A DNA stretch of 64,000 nucleotides, taken from contig NZ_JOIR01000004.1 in the NCBI RefSeq assembly GCF_000720115.1, forward strand, positions 221,620-285,619, read 5' to 3'. The position numbers and the translations under genes were made by a program. This document shows, in pieces, positions 56,027 to 64,000 of the stretch. Numbering within the stretch: the first letter of the stretch is position 1; every line of letters begins with the position of its first letter. Origin of the DNA: Streptomyces sp. NRRL F-2580. GTDB lineage: Bacteria > Actinomycetota > Actinomycetes > Streptomycetales > Streptomycetaceae. Under the pieces are notes generated by a model. That model made no database searches and was not told where the DNA came from. It worked only from the letters and a program-made list of their open reading frames with translations.

Positions 56027-57703
56027 CTACGCCGGCGTGACCAGCAGCGGCCGGGCCCGCTCGCGCAGCTCCGCCACGCGCGGCTCGTCCCCGTACGGTT
56101 CCAGCCGGTGCAGCAGGTCCCGTACGTATTCGGTCGTCCGCGCCGAGGAGATCCTGCCCGCCACCTCCACCGCCCGGGTGCCCGCCGCGCACGCCGCGTC
56201 GAGATTGCCCGACTCCAGCTCGGCGACCGCGCTCACCACCAGCCGCAGCCCGTGCGAGCGCACGTACTCCTCGGTCGGCCGGGACAGTGCCTGCTCGGTG
56301 AAGCGCCGTACCTGCCGGGGCAGTTTCAGATCCCGGTAGCATTCTGCCGCATCCGCCGCGAAACGGTCGTACGAGTAGAAACCCAGCCAGGTCGGATCCG
56401 GATCGCCCTCCCGGGACCGCTCCAGCCAGCCCTCCGCCGCCCGCAGCGCCGCACCGGCGGCCGTCGAATCGCCCGCCTTCGCGTGCGCCCGCGCCTCGAC
56501 CAGCCGGAAGAAGCTCATCGTGCGGGCGGTGGCGAGGCCGCGGTTGCGCTCGACGGCCGCCTGCGCGAGGTCCACGCCCTCGTCCGGGAAGTCCCGGTAG
56601 GTCGCCTGCAGGGACATCGAGGCCAGTACGTACCCGCCGAGCGGTACGTCCGCGGCCGCGCGGGCGAGCCGCAGCGCCTGGATGTAGTAGCGCTGGGCGG
56701 CCTCCTGCTGGCCGGTGTCGAAGGCCATCCACCCGGCCAGCCGGGTCAGTTCGGCAGTCGCGCCGAACAGGGCGCGGCCCACCTCGTCGGTGTAGGAGCC
56801 GAGCAGCAGCGGCGCCGCGTCCACCCGCAGGCACTCCGGGACCATCGACGAACGCCAGTCCCCGCCGCCGTACTTGGAGTCCCAGCGGCGCGCGTCCTCG
56901 GCCGCCTCGCGCAGCTTCGTCACATCGCTGTGGCCCACGCGCTGTCCGTGGTCGCGCGGCGTTTCGGCGGCGGGCTGCGCGGGCACAACGGTGGACGGCG
57001 GGCCCGACGCCTGGCCTGCCATCGGGCCGGTCACGGGTCCGGTCGTGCGGCCTTCCGGGGAGGGCCGCGGACCTGGTGCCGTCGCCTCGTGTGCCGGAGC
57101 CGAAGCGGGCGTCTCGGTCGTCGCCGCGTCGTGAGCCGAGGGGGTGGCAGCAGGTACGGGGCTCTGCGCCGCGGTGCCGTGGACCGCCGGGCCGTGGACT
57201 GCCGAACCGTGTGCGCCGGGGCCATGGGCTCGCCGCGCCACCGAGCCGTCGGCAGGAGATATCAGCCAACGCGAGGCCGGCGTCGCGTACGCCGCCACCG
57301 AGAAGGAGCCCGCGAGCGACTGCCAGATCCCGCCACCGCCGCGCCGCCCGGCGAGGTCGAGCCGGTAGAGGTCGGTGGCCGAGCGCACCGCCGCGCCGAC
57401 GTCGCGCGGGAAGGCCAGGCCGACCTCGGGCGCGGGGTCCGCGTCCGCCAGTCCGATCTCGTGCAGCGGCACCGGCCGCCCCAGCTTCGCGCCGATGGCG
57501 GCGGCGATCAGGTGCGGGGCAGCGCCCTGCGGCACCATCCCCTTCGACACCCACCGGGCCACCGACGTCTTGTCGTACCGAAGCGTCAGGCCGCGCTGTG
57601 CGCCGAGGTCGTTGACCCGCCGGGCCAGCCCGGCGTTGCTGATGCCCGCGAGGGCGAGGACGGCGCCGAGCTTCTCATTGGGCTCGCGGAGCTCCCTGGA
57701 CAT
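56027..57703 (-). CDS. Sporulation-associated HTH/TPR regulatory protein
   Basis: 558 aa from the ATG at 57703 with GAGGGGTGG upstream. N-terminal HTH-like part (residues 5-75: [17 protein letters not shown] ... [12 protein letters not shown]). A Pro/Ala/Thr/His-rich low-complexity linker covers about 130-245, and the C-terminal half is a TPR-like helical repeat (about 270-550). This architecture belongs to the Streptomyces transcriptional-regulator/sporulation-associated family adjacent to trmB in other species as I recall. The target is unknown. Confidence 0.8.
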   Translation of the reverse strand: MSRELREPNEKLGAVLALAGISNAGLARRVNDLGAQRGLTLRYDKTSVARWVSKGMVPQGAAPHLIAAAIGAKLGRPVPLHEIGLADADPAPEVGLAFPRDVGAAVRSATDLYRLDLAGRRGGGGIWQSLAGSFSVAAYATPASRWLISPADGSVARRAHGPGAHGSAVHGPAVHGTAAQSPVPAATPSAHDAATTETPASAPAHEATAPGPRPSPEGRTTGPVTGPMAGQASGPPSTVVPAQPAAETPRDHGQRVGHSDVTKLREAAEDARRWDSKYGGGDWRSSMVPECLRVDAAPLLLGSYTDEVGRALFGATAELTRLAGWMAFDTGQQEAAQRYYIQALRLARAAADVPLGGYVLASMSLQATYRDFPDEGVDLAQAAVERNRGLATARTMSFFRLVEARAHAKAGDSTAAGAALRAAEGWLERSREGDPDPTWLGFYSYDRFAADAAECYRDLKLPRQVRRFTEQALSRPTEEYVRSHGLRLVVSAVAELESGNLDAACAAGTRAVEVAGRISSARTTEYVRDLLHRLEPYGDEPRVAELRERARPLLVTPA

Positions 57704-58333
57704 GCGCCACCCCTCGTCACACGCGGAACGCATACGCCGCCGGGGCATAGGCGCCCGGCATTTCGTAAACCCAGCGTAGTTCCCCGCCTCCCAAGCGTTA
57801 AGGCCCTTACTTCCGTATGGCGGGATTGTTGTCCGTTTGCACAGTCCGCCCCGGACCCGGTGCCGGGGCGCACGTGTCATCGCGTGCTCCGTCCGTGTGG
57901 CCGTGCGCCCGCCCGTGCGCTCTGGCCGGTCCGGGGGTCCGGCGATTCGATGTGCGGTGCGTGGGTCGGCCCGCTGCGCGGATCGGGCGGGCCGGGGGAT
58001 GCCGCTACCTCAATCCCCGCGGGTGGCGGAACGGTCCGGGGGGCGGATTCCGCCTCCCGGACCGCGCCCGCGCACCGGGCTCCGCCGGCCCGGGAGGGCT
58101 CTTCCGACGGCCGAAGAATGGCTGAAAGCGACCTATGGGGCGGTGGGAACGGAACGCCAAATACCGCGTGGCCGGGGCGTGTTCGTTTGCATGTGCGCCC
58201 CCTATAACCACTCTCGCACGCCTGTCCCGTGGCAGCATGGACCCGAGCCACCCGGGGTCCCGCCGGCCGCGCCCTCAGCGCTGACCGTACTGCCCGTGCC
58301 CCGGTCATGTGCCCACAGGCTGGGGAGGCGGCG
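57704..58333. other. 630-bp divergent intergenic region
   Basis: Between the minus-strand sporulation protein and the plus-strand AsnB-like gene. 57800-57810 is the palindrome TAAGGCCCTTA, 97 bp from the sporulation gene start. 57930-58110 is GC-rich with no supported ORF. The CGTGTTCGTTTGCATGTGC stretch near 58180 precedes CCCCTATAACC; TATAAC at 58203 is a -10 candidate for the plus-strand gene. Confidence 0.5.
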
Positions 58334-60598
58334 GTGCGCTGGTTGGTGGGTTGGAGCAGTATCGCCGCGAGCTTCGGCACGGCCGGCCGGGTCAACGGCC
58401 ACGGCTCGGGGCACACCCCCGGGTACGCCGCCGACCATGGCTCCGGCCAGGGCGGATACGGCCAGGGCGGATACGGCGACTCAGGCCGGGGCGGATACGC
58501 CGAGGCCGGCGCCCCGCTCCGCGGCGGCCTCGCGGACGCGGCCCACGCGGACGACCCGGGCGCGGACGCCGAACGCACCGTGCACCCCGTGGGCGCCCAG
58601 CTCCTCTGGGGCGACCCCGACCCCCTCTGGGCCGTCGGCGACTGGCGCCCCGACGAGATCCGCACCGTCACCGCCGACCCCGCCGACCCCTTCACCCGGC
58701 TCGCCGTCCTCGGCTGCTGCGGCGCGACCGACGCCGAGTTGAGGCGGGCCCTGTACGCCGCCCGCGGCGGAGCCCTGCGCCACCTCACCCAGTGGTCGGG
58801 CAGCTACACCGCCGTCGTGCAGGCCGGCCGCCGGATCACCGTCGTCGGCGACCTCGCGGGCGCGCGCCCCGTCTTCTACACCCCGTGGGCGAGCGGCACG
58901 GCGTACGCCACCGCCGCCCTCCCCCTCGCCGACCTCATCGAGGCGCAGCTCGACATCGGCCATCTCGCCGCCCTGCTGGCCTGCCCCGACAGCCCGGAGG
59001 CACTGGGCGACGGCACACCGTACGCCGGGGTGCGCCGCATCCCGCCCGGGCACGCGCTCATCCTGCGCGAGGGCTCCCGCGAGATCACCGGCTACGAGCA
59101 GGTCGCCTCGCTCGCGGTGGCCGCCCCCGAGGCCGATCCCGAGCGCGCGGTGGAGGGCGTACGGGAAGCGTTGGTGGACGCGGTGCGCGCCCGGCTCACG
59201 GCGCCGCGGCATGCTCCCGACACGCTGCCGCCGTACGATCCCGGCCCCGTGCCCGGCATGGGCCCCGCCGACCGGCGCGCGGCCCGCGGCGCCCCGGCCC
59301 CCGGGGTGGGCGCAGACCTCTCCGGCGGCAGCGCCTCCGCGACCCTCGCCCTGCTCGCGGCCGGTCTGCCGGGAGCCCCGGGCACCCTGCTGAGCCCCGC
59401 CGGGGCGCGGCTGCTCGCGGTCACCTTCAACGACCTGGCCACCCCGCAGGGACGCGAGGCCGAACTGGAACGGGCCCGGGCCATCGCCGCCGACCCGCGC
59501 CTGCACCACGTCGTGGTGGCCGCCGCCGAGGAGGCCCTCCCGTACGCCGAACTCGACGGCCCGCTCACCGACGAACCCGGCCCCTCGCTCGTCTTCGCCG
59601 CCCGCGAGCGGCGCAGACTCGCCGCCGGCTCGGCCGACCACTTCACCGGCCACGGCGCCCGTCAGGTCCTCGACGCCCATCCGGCGCGCATGGCCGATCT
59701 CCTGATGGACCGCCGCCGCCGCCACCTGCTGCGCCCGGTGGCGGCGCTGGCCCGTTCGGCCTCCGCCTCCGGAGCTTCCGGGGAGTCCCTGCTGGTGCCG
59801 CTCACCGTGTATTCGGCGGCCCGCAGACTCGCCCGTACGACGTACCGCGCGGGCATGGAAGCCGCCGCGGCCCGGCTCCGCGAGGGCGGGGTCACCGAGC
59901 GCGCCTCCGGTCCGGTGGACGCTTCCCTCGCCGCCCTGACCTGGTCACGGCCGGGACCTGCGGCCGGCTGGCTCACGGGCGAGGCCCTGGCGGAAGTATC
60001 GATCCGGCTCACGGTCGCGGCCGGCCGGCCGCCGCTGTCGCTGCGGCCGGGGGAGGCCCGGGCCCGTGCGCTGCTGGCCCGGCACGCCGCCGACCACCGG
60101 GTGTTCGAACAGGCCGTGGAGGTCCGCAGCCAGCGCCTGCACGCCCCCTTCCTGGACAACCAGGTCGTACGCGCCGCCCGCGCCCTCCCCGAGTCCCTGC
60201 GCGTCCAGCCCGGGGCCCGGGCGGAGATCCTGCGCAGCGTCCTGGCCTCGGCCGGGGTGCGCGAGCTCCCGCCGGGCTGGGGTGCCACGGCCCACACCCC
60301 GAACGAGACGGCGACCCGGCTGGGGCTGCGCGCCGCCCTCAGCGAGCTGCTGTCGCTCTTCGCCTCGCCGCTGCTCGCGGACGCGGGCCTGATCGAGGCC
60401 CGGGTGGTGCGCCAGGCCCTGCTCGACGCGGCGGACGGCCGACCGGTCCCGCTGGACGGGCTGGCGGAACTCGTCTCGATGGAGCTGTGGCTGCGCCGGC
60501 TCCTGGCCCGCCGCGGCACCTGCTGGACGGGGACCTCGACGGCGCGCCGGCGGGCGGTGCCGGAGGGGGTCCCGGTGCACCGCCCGGCGCTGTCGTGA
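58334..60598 (+). CDS. Asparagine synthetase / lasso-cyclase-like protein with degenerate catalytic motifs
   Basis: 754 aa from the GTG at 58334 with GGGGAGG 5 nt upstream. N-terminal Ntn-like part retains WSGSYTAVVQAGRRITVVGD and GARPVFYTP, but position 2 is Arg (MRWLVGW), so there is no glutaminase Cys. Residues 20-55 are a Gly/Tyr/His-rich insert. The synthetase PP-loop expected as SGGxDS reads DLSGGSASAT (about residue 328), losing the Asp. The C-terminal signature EVRSQRLHAPFLDNQVVRAA with ALPESLR matches the AsnB/lasso-cyclase fold. No lasso precursor, RRE or leader peptidase gene is adjacent. Probably a non-canonical or inactive ligase. Confidence 0.72.
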   Translation: MRWLVGWSSIAASFGTAGRVNGHGSGHTPGYAADHGSGQGGYGQGGYGDSGRGGYAEAGAPLRGGLADAAHADDPGADAERTVHPVGAQLLWGDPDPLWAVGDWRPDEIRTVTADPADPFTRLAVLGCCGATDAELRRALYAARGGALRHLTQWSGSYTAVVQAGRRITVVGDLAGARPVFYTPWASGTAYATAALPLADLIEAQLDIGHLAALLACPDSPEALGDGTPYAGVRRIPPGHALILREGSREITGYEQVASLAVAAPEADPERAVEGVREALVDAVRARLTAPRHAPDTLPPYDPGPVPGMGPADRRAARGAPAPGVGADLSGGSASATLALLAAGLPGAPGTLLSPAGARLLAVTFNDLATPQGREAELERARAIAADPRLHHVVVAAAEEALPYAELDGPLTDEPGPSLVFAARERRRLAAGSADHFTGHGARQVLDAHPARMADLLMDRRRRHLLRPVAALARSASASGASGESLLVPLTVYSAARRLARTTYRAGMEAAAARLREGGVTERASGPVDASLAALTWSRPGPAAGWLTGEALAEVSIRLTVAAGRPPLSLRPGEARARALLARHAADHRVFEQAVEVRSQRLHAPFLDNQVVRAARALPESLRVQPGARAEILRSVLASAGVRELPPGWGATAHTPNETATRLGLRAALSELLSLFASPLLADAGLIEARVVRQALLDAADGRPVPLDGLAELVSMELWLRRLLARRGTCWTGTSTARRRAVPEGVPVHRPALS

Positions 60599-60629
60599 CG
60601 CTGCTCGTCCGCAGTCGCCCGCCGTCGGT

Positions 60630-61889
60630 TCAGGAGCCGAGGACGAGGGCCGTCGCGATCGCCGGGCCGAAGGCGCCGCCGAGCTGGTAGCAGAGGGTGA
60701 AGAGGCCGATGGCCGTGGGGCGCTGGGCGTCGGGGACGCTCGACGCGGCGTGCGTGGACAGTACGGCGTTGGCTCCGGTCGCGCCGAACACGCCGCCCAT
60801 GGTGGCCAGGAGCAGCAGGGGTCCGTGGCTCGCGAAGACCGCGGCCAGGGCCGCCAGGGTGCCGATCCCGATCAGCACGGTGCGTACGGCCACCCGCCCC
60901 ATGCGCGCCGAACCCGCCGCCAGCAGCCAGGAGAGCGCGGATCCGACGAGCAGCGCCACGAGCTGACCGGTGCCGGCCGCGCCGGTGTCCCAGCCCGCGC
61001 GGTCCGAGATCAGCCGGGGCACGGCGAACAGCAGCGTGAAGTACGAGGTCGACAGCGCGAGCGCCAGCAGCGCGGAGCCGAGGAAGAGGGGCCTGCGGAT
61101 CAGCGCGGCCGGGACGAAGCCCTCGGGGCGCCGGCGTATGTGGAGCGCGAGCAGCACGGCGGCGAGGGCCGCGCAGCCGAGGGCGACGGCCGGTGCGTGG
61201 GGCAGCAGGACCAAGGCCGTGGCCAGCAGCGTCAGCAGTGCGGCGCCGCGTGCGTCGAACCTGCTCTGCGGGGCGGCGGCCGGGGCCTTCGCGTACTTGC
61301 TCACCGCGGGCACCGCCAGCAGCGAGATCAGGGACACCGAGAGCGAGAGCCGCCACGAGACGGCGTGCGAGAGCTGGGCGCCGAGGAGCGGGCCGGTCGC
61401 GCCGAGCATGCCGAAGCCCGCGCTGATGACGCCCATGCGGCGCGCCGAACCGGCCAGGCTCATCGCGGCCGCCACCAGACCGGCGCCGCCGGCGGCCTGC
61501 GCGGCCCGCCCGAGGAGGGTCAGCGGAAGCCAGGGGGACGCGGCGACGAGGAGCGTACCGCCGAGCAGGAGGGCGCTGGACAGCCGGAGCACCGGCGCCA
61601 GGCCGCGGCGGCGCAGCAGTCCGGCGAGCAGCGGGATGGCGACGGCCATGGCCCAGGCGAAGGCGGCGACGAGCCAGGCGGCGGTGGAGGTGGCCACCCC
61701 GAGGGAGCCGGCCATGTCCGGAAGGATCAGCACGGGGGCGTTGGCAGCGGCGGCGACGGGGGTGGCCAGCAGCGCCAGCCAGAGGACGGGGACGAGGCGG
61801 GGCCGGGCGGCGGCGCTGCCGGCGGTGATCGTGCGCGTGGCGGTCGTGCCCTCGGCGGTCGTGCTCGTAGCGCTCGTACTGGTGGTCAT
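60630..61889 (-). CDS. MFS efflux transporter
   Basis: 419 aa with 12 predicted hydrophobic segments after a 30-residue Thr/Ala-rich N-terminus. The region GRAAQAAGGAGLVAAAMSLAG carries motif-C-like Gly spacing, as in DHA-type drug:H+ antiporters. It is divergent from the MarR gene, sharing operator-like palindromes in the 138-bp intergenic region, so repression by that MarR protein is likely. Confidence 0.9.
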   Translation of the reverse strand: MTTSTSATSTTAEGTTATRTITAGSAAARPRLVPVLWLALLATPVAAAANAPVLILPDMAGSLGVATSTAAWLVAAFAWAMAVAIPLLAGLLRRRGLAPVLRLSSALLLGGTLLVAASPWLPLTLLGRAAQAAGGAGLVAAAMSLAGSARRMGVISAGFGMLGATGPLLGAQLSHAVSWRLSLSVSLISLLAVPAVSKYAKAPAAAPQSRFDARGAALLTLLATALVLLPHAPAVALGCAALAAVLLALHIRRRPEGFVPAALIRRPLFLGSALLALALSTSYFTLLFAVPRLISDRAGWDTGAAGTGQLVALLVGSALSWLLAAGSARMGRVAVRTVLIGIGTLAALAAVFASHGPLLLLATMGGVFGATGANAVLSTHAASSVPDAQRPTAIGLFTLCYQLGGAFGPAIATALVLGS

Positions 61890-61924
61890 GGTGGCGCCAG
61901 CTCCGATCCATCTGAAGGTTCAGA

Positions 61925-61985
61925 ATCTCAACGTTGAGATAAAATCAGAGGAGTCCTCTCAACGTCAAGTGTCTCAACGTTGAGA
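61925..61985. promoter_or_regulatory. MarR operator cluster
   Basis: Perfect 16-bp palindrome ATCTCAACGTTGAGAT (61925-61940), a second perfect 14-bp copy TCTCAACGTTGAGA (61972-61985), and between them a half-conserved copy TCTCAACGTCAAG (61957-61969). They lie between divergent MFS and MarR genes; TAGTCT adjoining the last copy is a candidate -10 for the MarR gene. Confidence 0.8.
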
Positions 61986-62027
61986 TAGTCTGGGGTGTAA
62001 GACGACGCAAGAGGATGAGGACGCGAC

Positions 62028-62534
62028 ATGAGTGACGCAGTGGACGCGATCGTCGGCCAGTGGGCGGCCGAGCGCCCCGAGCTCGCGCCGGGCCTGTGGG
62101 CCGTCGAGGTGGTGGCCCGCATCCAGCGGATGAACCGCATCGTCGACCGCCACCTCAAAGCCTTCGCGGCCGAACGGGACCTGGAGGTGGGCGAGCTCGA
62201 CATCCTCTTCACCCTCCGCCGCTCCGGCCCCCCGTACGCGCTGACCGCCGGCGCCCTCATCCCCGCCGCCATGGTGACCTCGGGCGCGATCACCAACCGC
62301 ATCGACCGCATGGAGGCCAAGGGCCTGGTCGAGCGGGTCCGGGACGGGCAGGACCGCCGCTCGGTCCGCATCCGCCTCACGGAGCAGAGCCTCGCGCTCA
62401 CCGAGTCGCTGATCACCGACCACCTCAGCCGCTACGCCGAACTGCTCGCCCCCCTCGACGCCGCCACCTGCGCCACGGTCGCGGGGGCCCTGCGCACGCT
62501 GCTGGAGGACAACGGAGACGTCTCGATCACCTGA
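62028..62534 (+). CDS. MarR-family transcriptional repressor
   Basis: 168 aa. Winged HTH: EVGELDILFTLRRSGPPYAL, TAGALIPAAMVTSGAITNRIDRMEAKGLVERV with the wing RDGQDRRSVRIRLT. It probably represses itself and the divergent MFS pump through the CTCAACGTTGAG palindromes, and is released by a pump substrate. Shine-Dalgarno AGAGGATGAGG upstream. Confidence 0.94.
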   Translation: MSDAVDAIVGQWAAERPELAPGLWAVEVVARIQRMNRIVDRHLKAFAAERDLEVGELDILFTLRRSGPPYALTAGALIPAAMVTSGAITNRIDRMEAKGLVERVRDGQDRRSVRIRLTEQSLALTESLITDHLSRYAELLAPLDAATCATVAGALRTLLEDNGDVSIT

Positions 62535-62561
62535 GCCCTGCCGCGGGGGCAGAATTGGCGG

Positions 62562-64000
62562 GTGCGGTATCTCATCCTGGGCGTCACCGAGGCGCGCGAC
62601 GAGACCGGCGCCCCCTTCCCGATAGGCGGCGCCCGCCTGCGCGCGCTCCTCGCCGCCCTCGCCCCGCGCGCGGGCCGCCGGGCCTCCGTCGCCGACCTCG
62701 TCGACGACGTCTGAGGCGACGATCCGCCCCAGGACGCACCCGCGGCCCTCCAGGCCCTCGTCGCCCGGCTGCGCCGAGCGCTCGGCAGCCGGGACTCCAT
62801 CACCGCCGAGCCCGCCGGTGGCTACCGCCTGGCCGCCGCCCCCGACGACATAGACCTGCACCGGTTCACCCGGCTGGCGGCCCAGGGCGGCCGGGAGCTG
62901 GCCGCCGACCCGGCCGCCGCCGCCCGCACCCTCGCCGCCGCCCTCTCCCTCTGGCGCGGGCCAGCCCTCGCCGACCTGCCCGAGCCCGCCCGCGCGGCCC
63001 ACGCCGCGGGCGCCGAGGCCCGCCGCTCCACCGCCGTGCGCGACCGCATCGAGGCGGACCTGCGCAGCGGCGCCGCCGCCCCGGCCGCGCTCCTGTCGGA
63101 GATCGAGGCGCTGATCGAGGAGGCCCCGTACGACGAGCCGCTGCGCGCCCAGCAACTGCGCGCCCTACGCGCCGCCGGCCACCCCGCCGACGCCCTGGCC
63201 GCCTACGAACGCACGCGCCGCACCCTGTCCGACGCGCTCGGCACCACCCCCGGCCCCGAACTCACCGCCCTCCACGCCCAACTCCTGCACCCCACGGACC
63301 CGCCGACGCCGTCCCCGCAGCCGGGGCCGTCCCCCAAGCCCGAGCCGCCGGCCCCGCAGCCGACGGCCCAGCCCGACCCCGGGGCCGCGCAGCCCGGGGC
63401 CGCGCAGCCCGGGGCCGCGCAGCCCGGGGCCGCGCTGTCCGCGGCCCGGCAGCCCGCGGCCCCGCAGGCTACGGCCGACAGCGCGGCCCGGGGCAACCTC
63501 CGGCCCCGCCTGACCTCCTTCGTCGGCCGCGAGCCCGAACTGGCCTCCCTGCGCGCGGACCTGGCCCGGCTGCGCCTCGTCACCCTCACCGGCCCCGGCG
63601 GTTCCGGGAAGACCCGCCTCGCCGAACACGCGGCCGCCGCCCACCCCGAAGCCGGCTGGATCGTCGAACTCGCCCGCCTCGACCACCCCGCGGCCGTCCC
63701 CGGAGCCGTCCTCAGCGCCCTCAGGCTGCGCGAGAACTCCCTGGTCGCCCGCGAGAACACCGCCGCCACCGACCCCACCACCCAGCTCGTCGAGCACTGC
63801 GCGCACCGCAGCCTGCTCCTCGTCCTCGACAACTGCGAGCACGTCATCGGCGCCGCCGCCGAGCTGGCCGAGGAGCTCCTCGCGCGCTGCCCCGGTGTAC
63901 GGATCCTGGCCACGAGCCGTGAACCGCTCGGTGTGCCGGGGGAGTCGCTGCGGCCGGTGGAGCCGCTGCCCGATCCCGTCGCGCTGCGCCTGCTCGGCGA
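62562..64000 (+). pseudogene. AfsR/SARP-like BTAD + NB-ARC regulator with in-frame TGA at codon 51 (runs off window)
   Basis: The GTG at 62562 opens RYLILGVTEARDETGAPFPIGG, an OmpR-type HTH of BTAD regulators. Codon 51 (62712-62714) is TGA exactly where relatives have Trp in DDVWGDDPP. The same frame then stays open to the window end, encoding the rest of the HTH (ALQALVARLRRALG), the BTAD helices (LWRGPALADLPEP ... AYERTRRTLSDALG), a Pro/Ala linker with four 15-bp repeats (63380-63435) and an NB-ARC ATPase (TLTGPGGSGKTRLAEHA; LLVLDNCEHV). The downstream codon bias is intact, so the lesion is recent, is a sequencing error, or the stop is read through. The next in-frame start is deep inside BTAD. 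Confidence 0.8.
63380..63435 (+). repeat. 15-bp in-frame tandem repeat in the BTAD-NB-ARC linker
   Basis: Four copies of CCCGGGGCCGCGCAG-like units (the last diverging) encode PGAAQ repeats. Confidence 0.8.

Noticed and set aside
54468..57554. 1028-aa minus-strand frame across lhgO and the sporulation gene
   Set aside because: It is a frame-shifted shadow of two real genes with Arg/Gly/Pro composition.

Overview
This is a high-GC (about 72% by eye) actinobacterial chromosome segment, almost certainly from a Streptomyces. The reasons are the developmental regulator BldC, an Lsr2 paralogue, a valine dehydrogenase of the Streptomyces type, a secreted protein with a LAXTG class-E sortase signal, a sporulation-associated HTH/TPR protein, many GTG starts, and a gene order (ffs-dnaX-purD ... 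purC ... lsr2/purSQL ... purF-purM ... vdh ... bldC-hrpA ... trmB) that I recall from the S. coelicolor SCO4066-SCO4118 region. The synteny is from memory and was not checked. Nothing suggests a large recent island; the window is mostly core chromosome with small decayed or odd insertions.

Layout: 1-5.2 kb holds the end of a HerA-like ATPase gene, an opcA paralogue, a cupin, an HhH-GPD glycosylase, a two-domain VOC protein and a lipoprotein. 5.2-6.0 kb holds a decayed tyrosine integrase beside tRNA-Ser(GGA), then the small SRP RNA. 6.1-29.4 kb is the replication/purine region: dnaX, purD, a degenerate M48-like membrane protein, a dimethylformamidase-like protein, purC, an ABC transporter plus DesK/NarL-type two-component operon, an lsr2 paralogue divergent from purS-purQ-purL, a mycothiol-dependent isomerase family protein, a META-domain lipoprotein, a HIT protein, a TAT sulfatase preceded by a probable leader peptide, then purF and purM. 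29.4-38 kb holds a DUF3073 gene, vdh, a conserved hypothetical, bldC in a large dyad-rich intergenic region, and hrpA. 38-42 kb holds a thiol-redox pair (DsbA-like and CcdA-like), a tRNA Glu-Asp-Phe cluster, a zincin and a crcB pair. 42-50 kb holds a DEAD-box helicase with an RGG tail, a secreted propeller protein, tRNA-Lys, a GNAT, a LAXTG-sorted protein and initiator tRNA. 49.8-58 kb holds an RsbU-type phosphatase, an M23 peptidase, a PrsW protease, trmB, lhgO and a sporulation-associated protein. 58.3-64 kb holds an orphan asparagine-synthetase/lasso-cyclase-like protein, an MFS pump divergent from its probable MarR repressor with palindromic operators, and an AfsR/BTAD regulator interrupted by an in-frame TGA.

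How the genes work together: purD, purC, purS/Q/L, purF and purM supply most of de novo purine synthesis, but they are dispersed in five transcription units among unrelated genes. Several genes have a TANNNT -10 box only 6-7 nt before the start codon, which implies leaderless mRNAs. Cell-envelope functions (M23, PrsW, LAXTG protein, sulfatase, lipoproteins) and development (bldC, sporulation protein, RsbU phosphatase) dominate the second half. The most notable non-routine signals are the sulfur-type leader peptide before the sulfatase, an atypical tRNA-Gly(UCC), the divergent AsnB/lasso-cyclase-like protein, the nonsense-interrupted BTAD regulator, and the dyad-rich region upstream of bldC.
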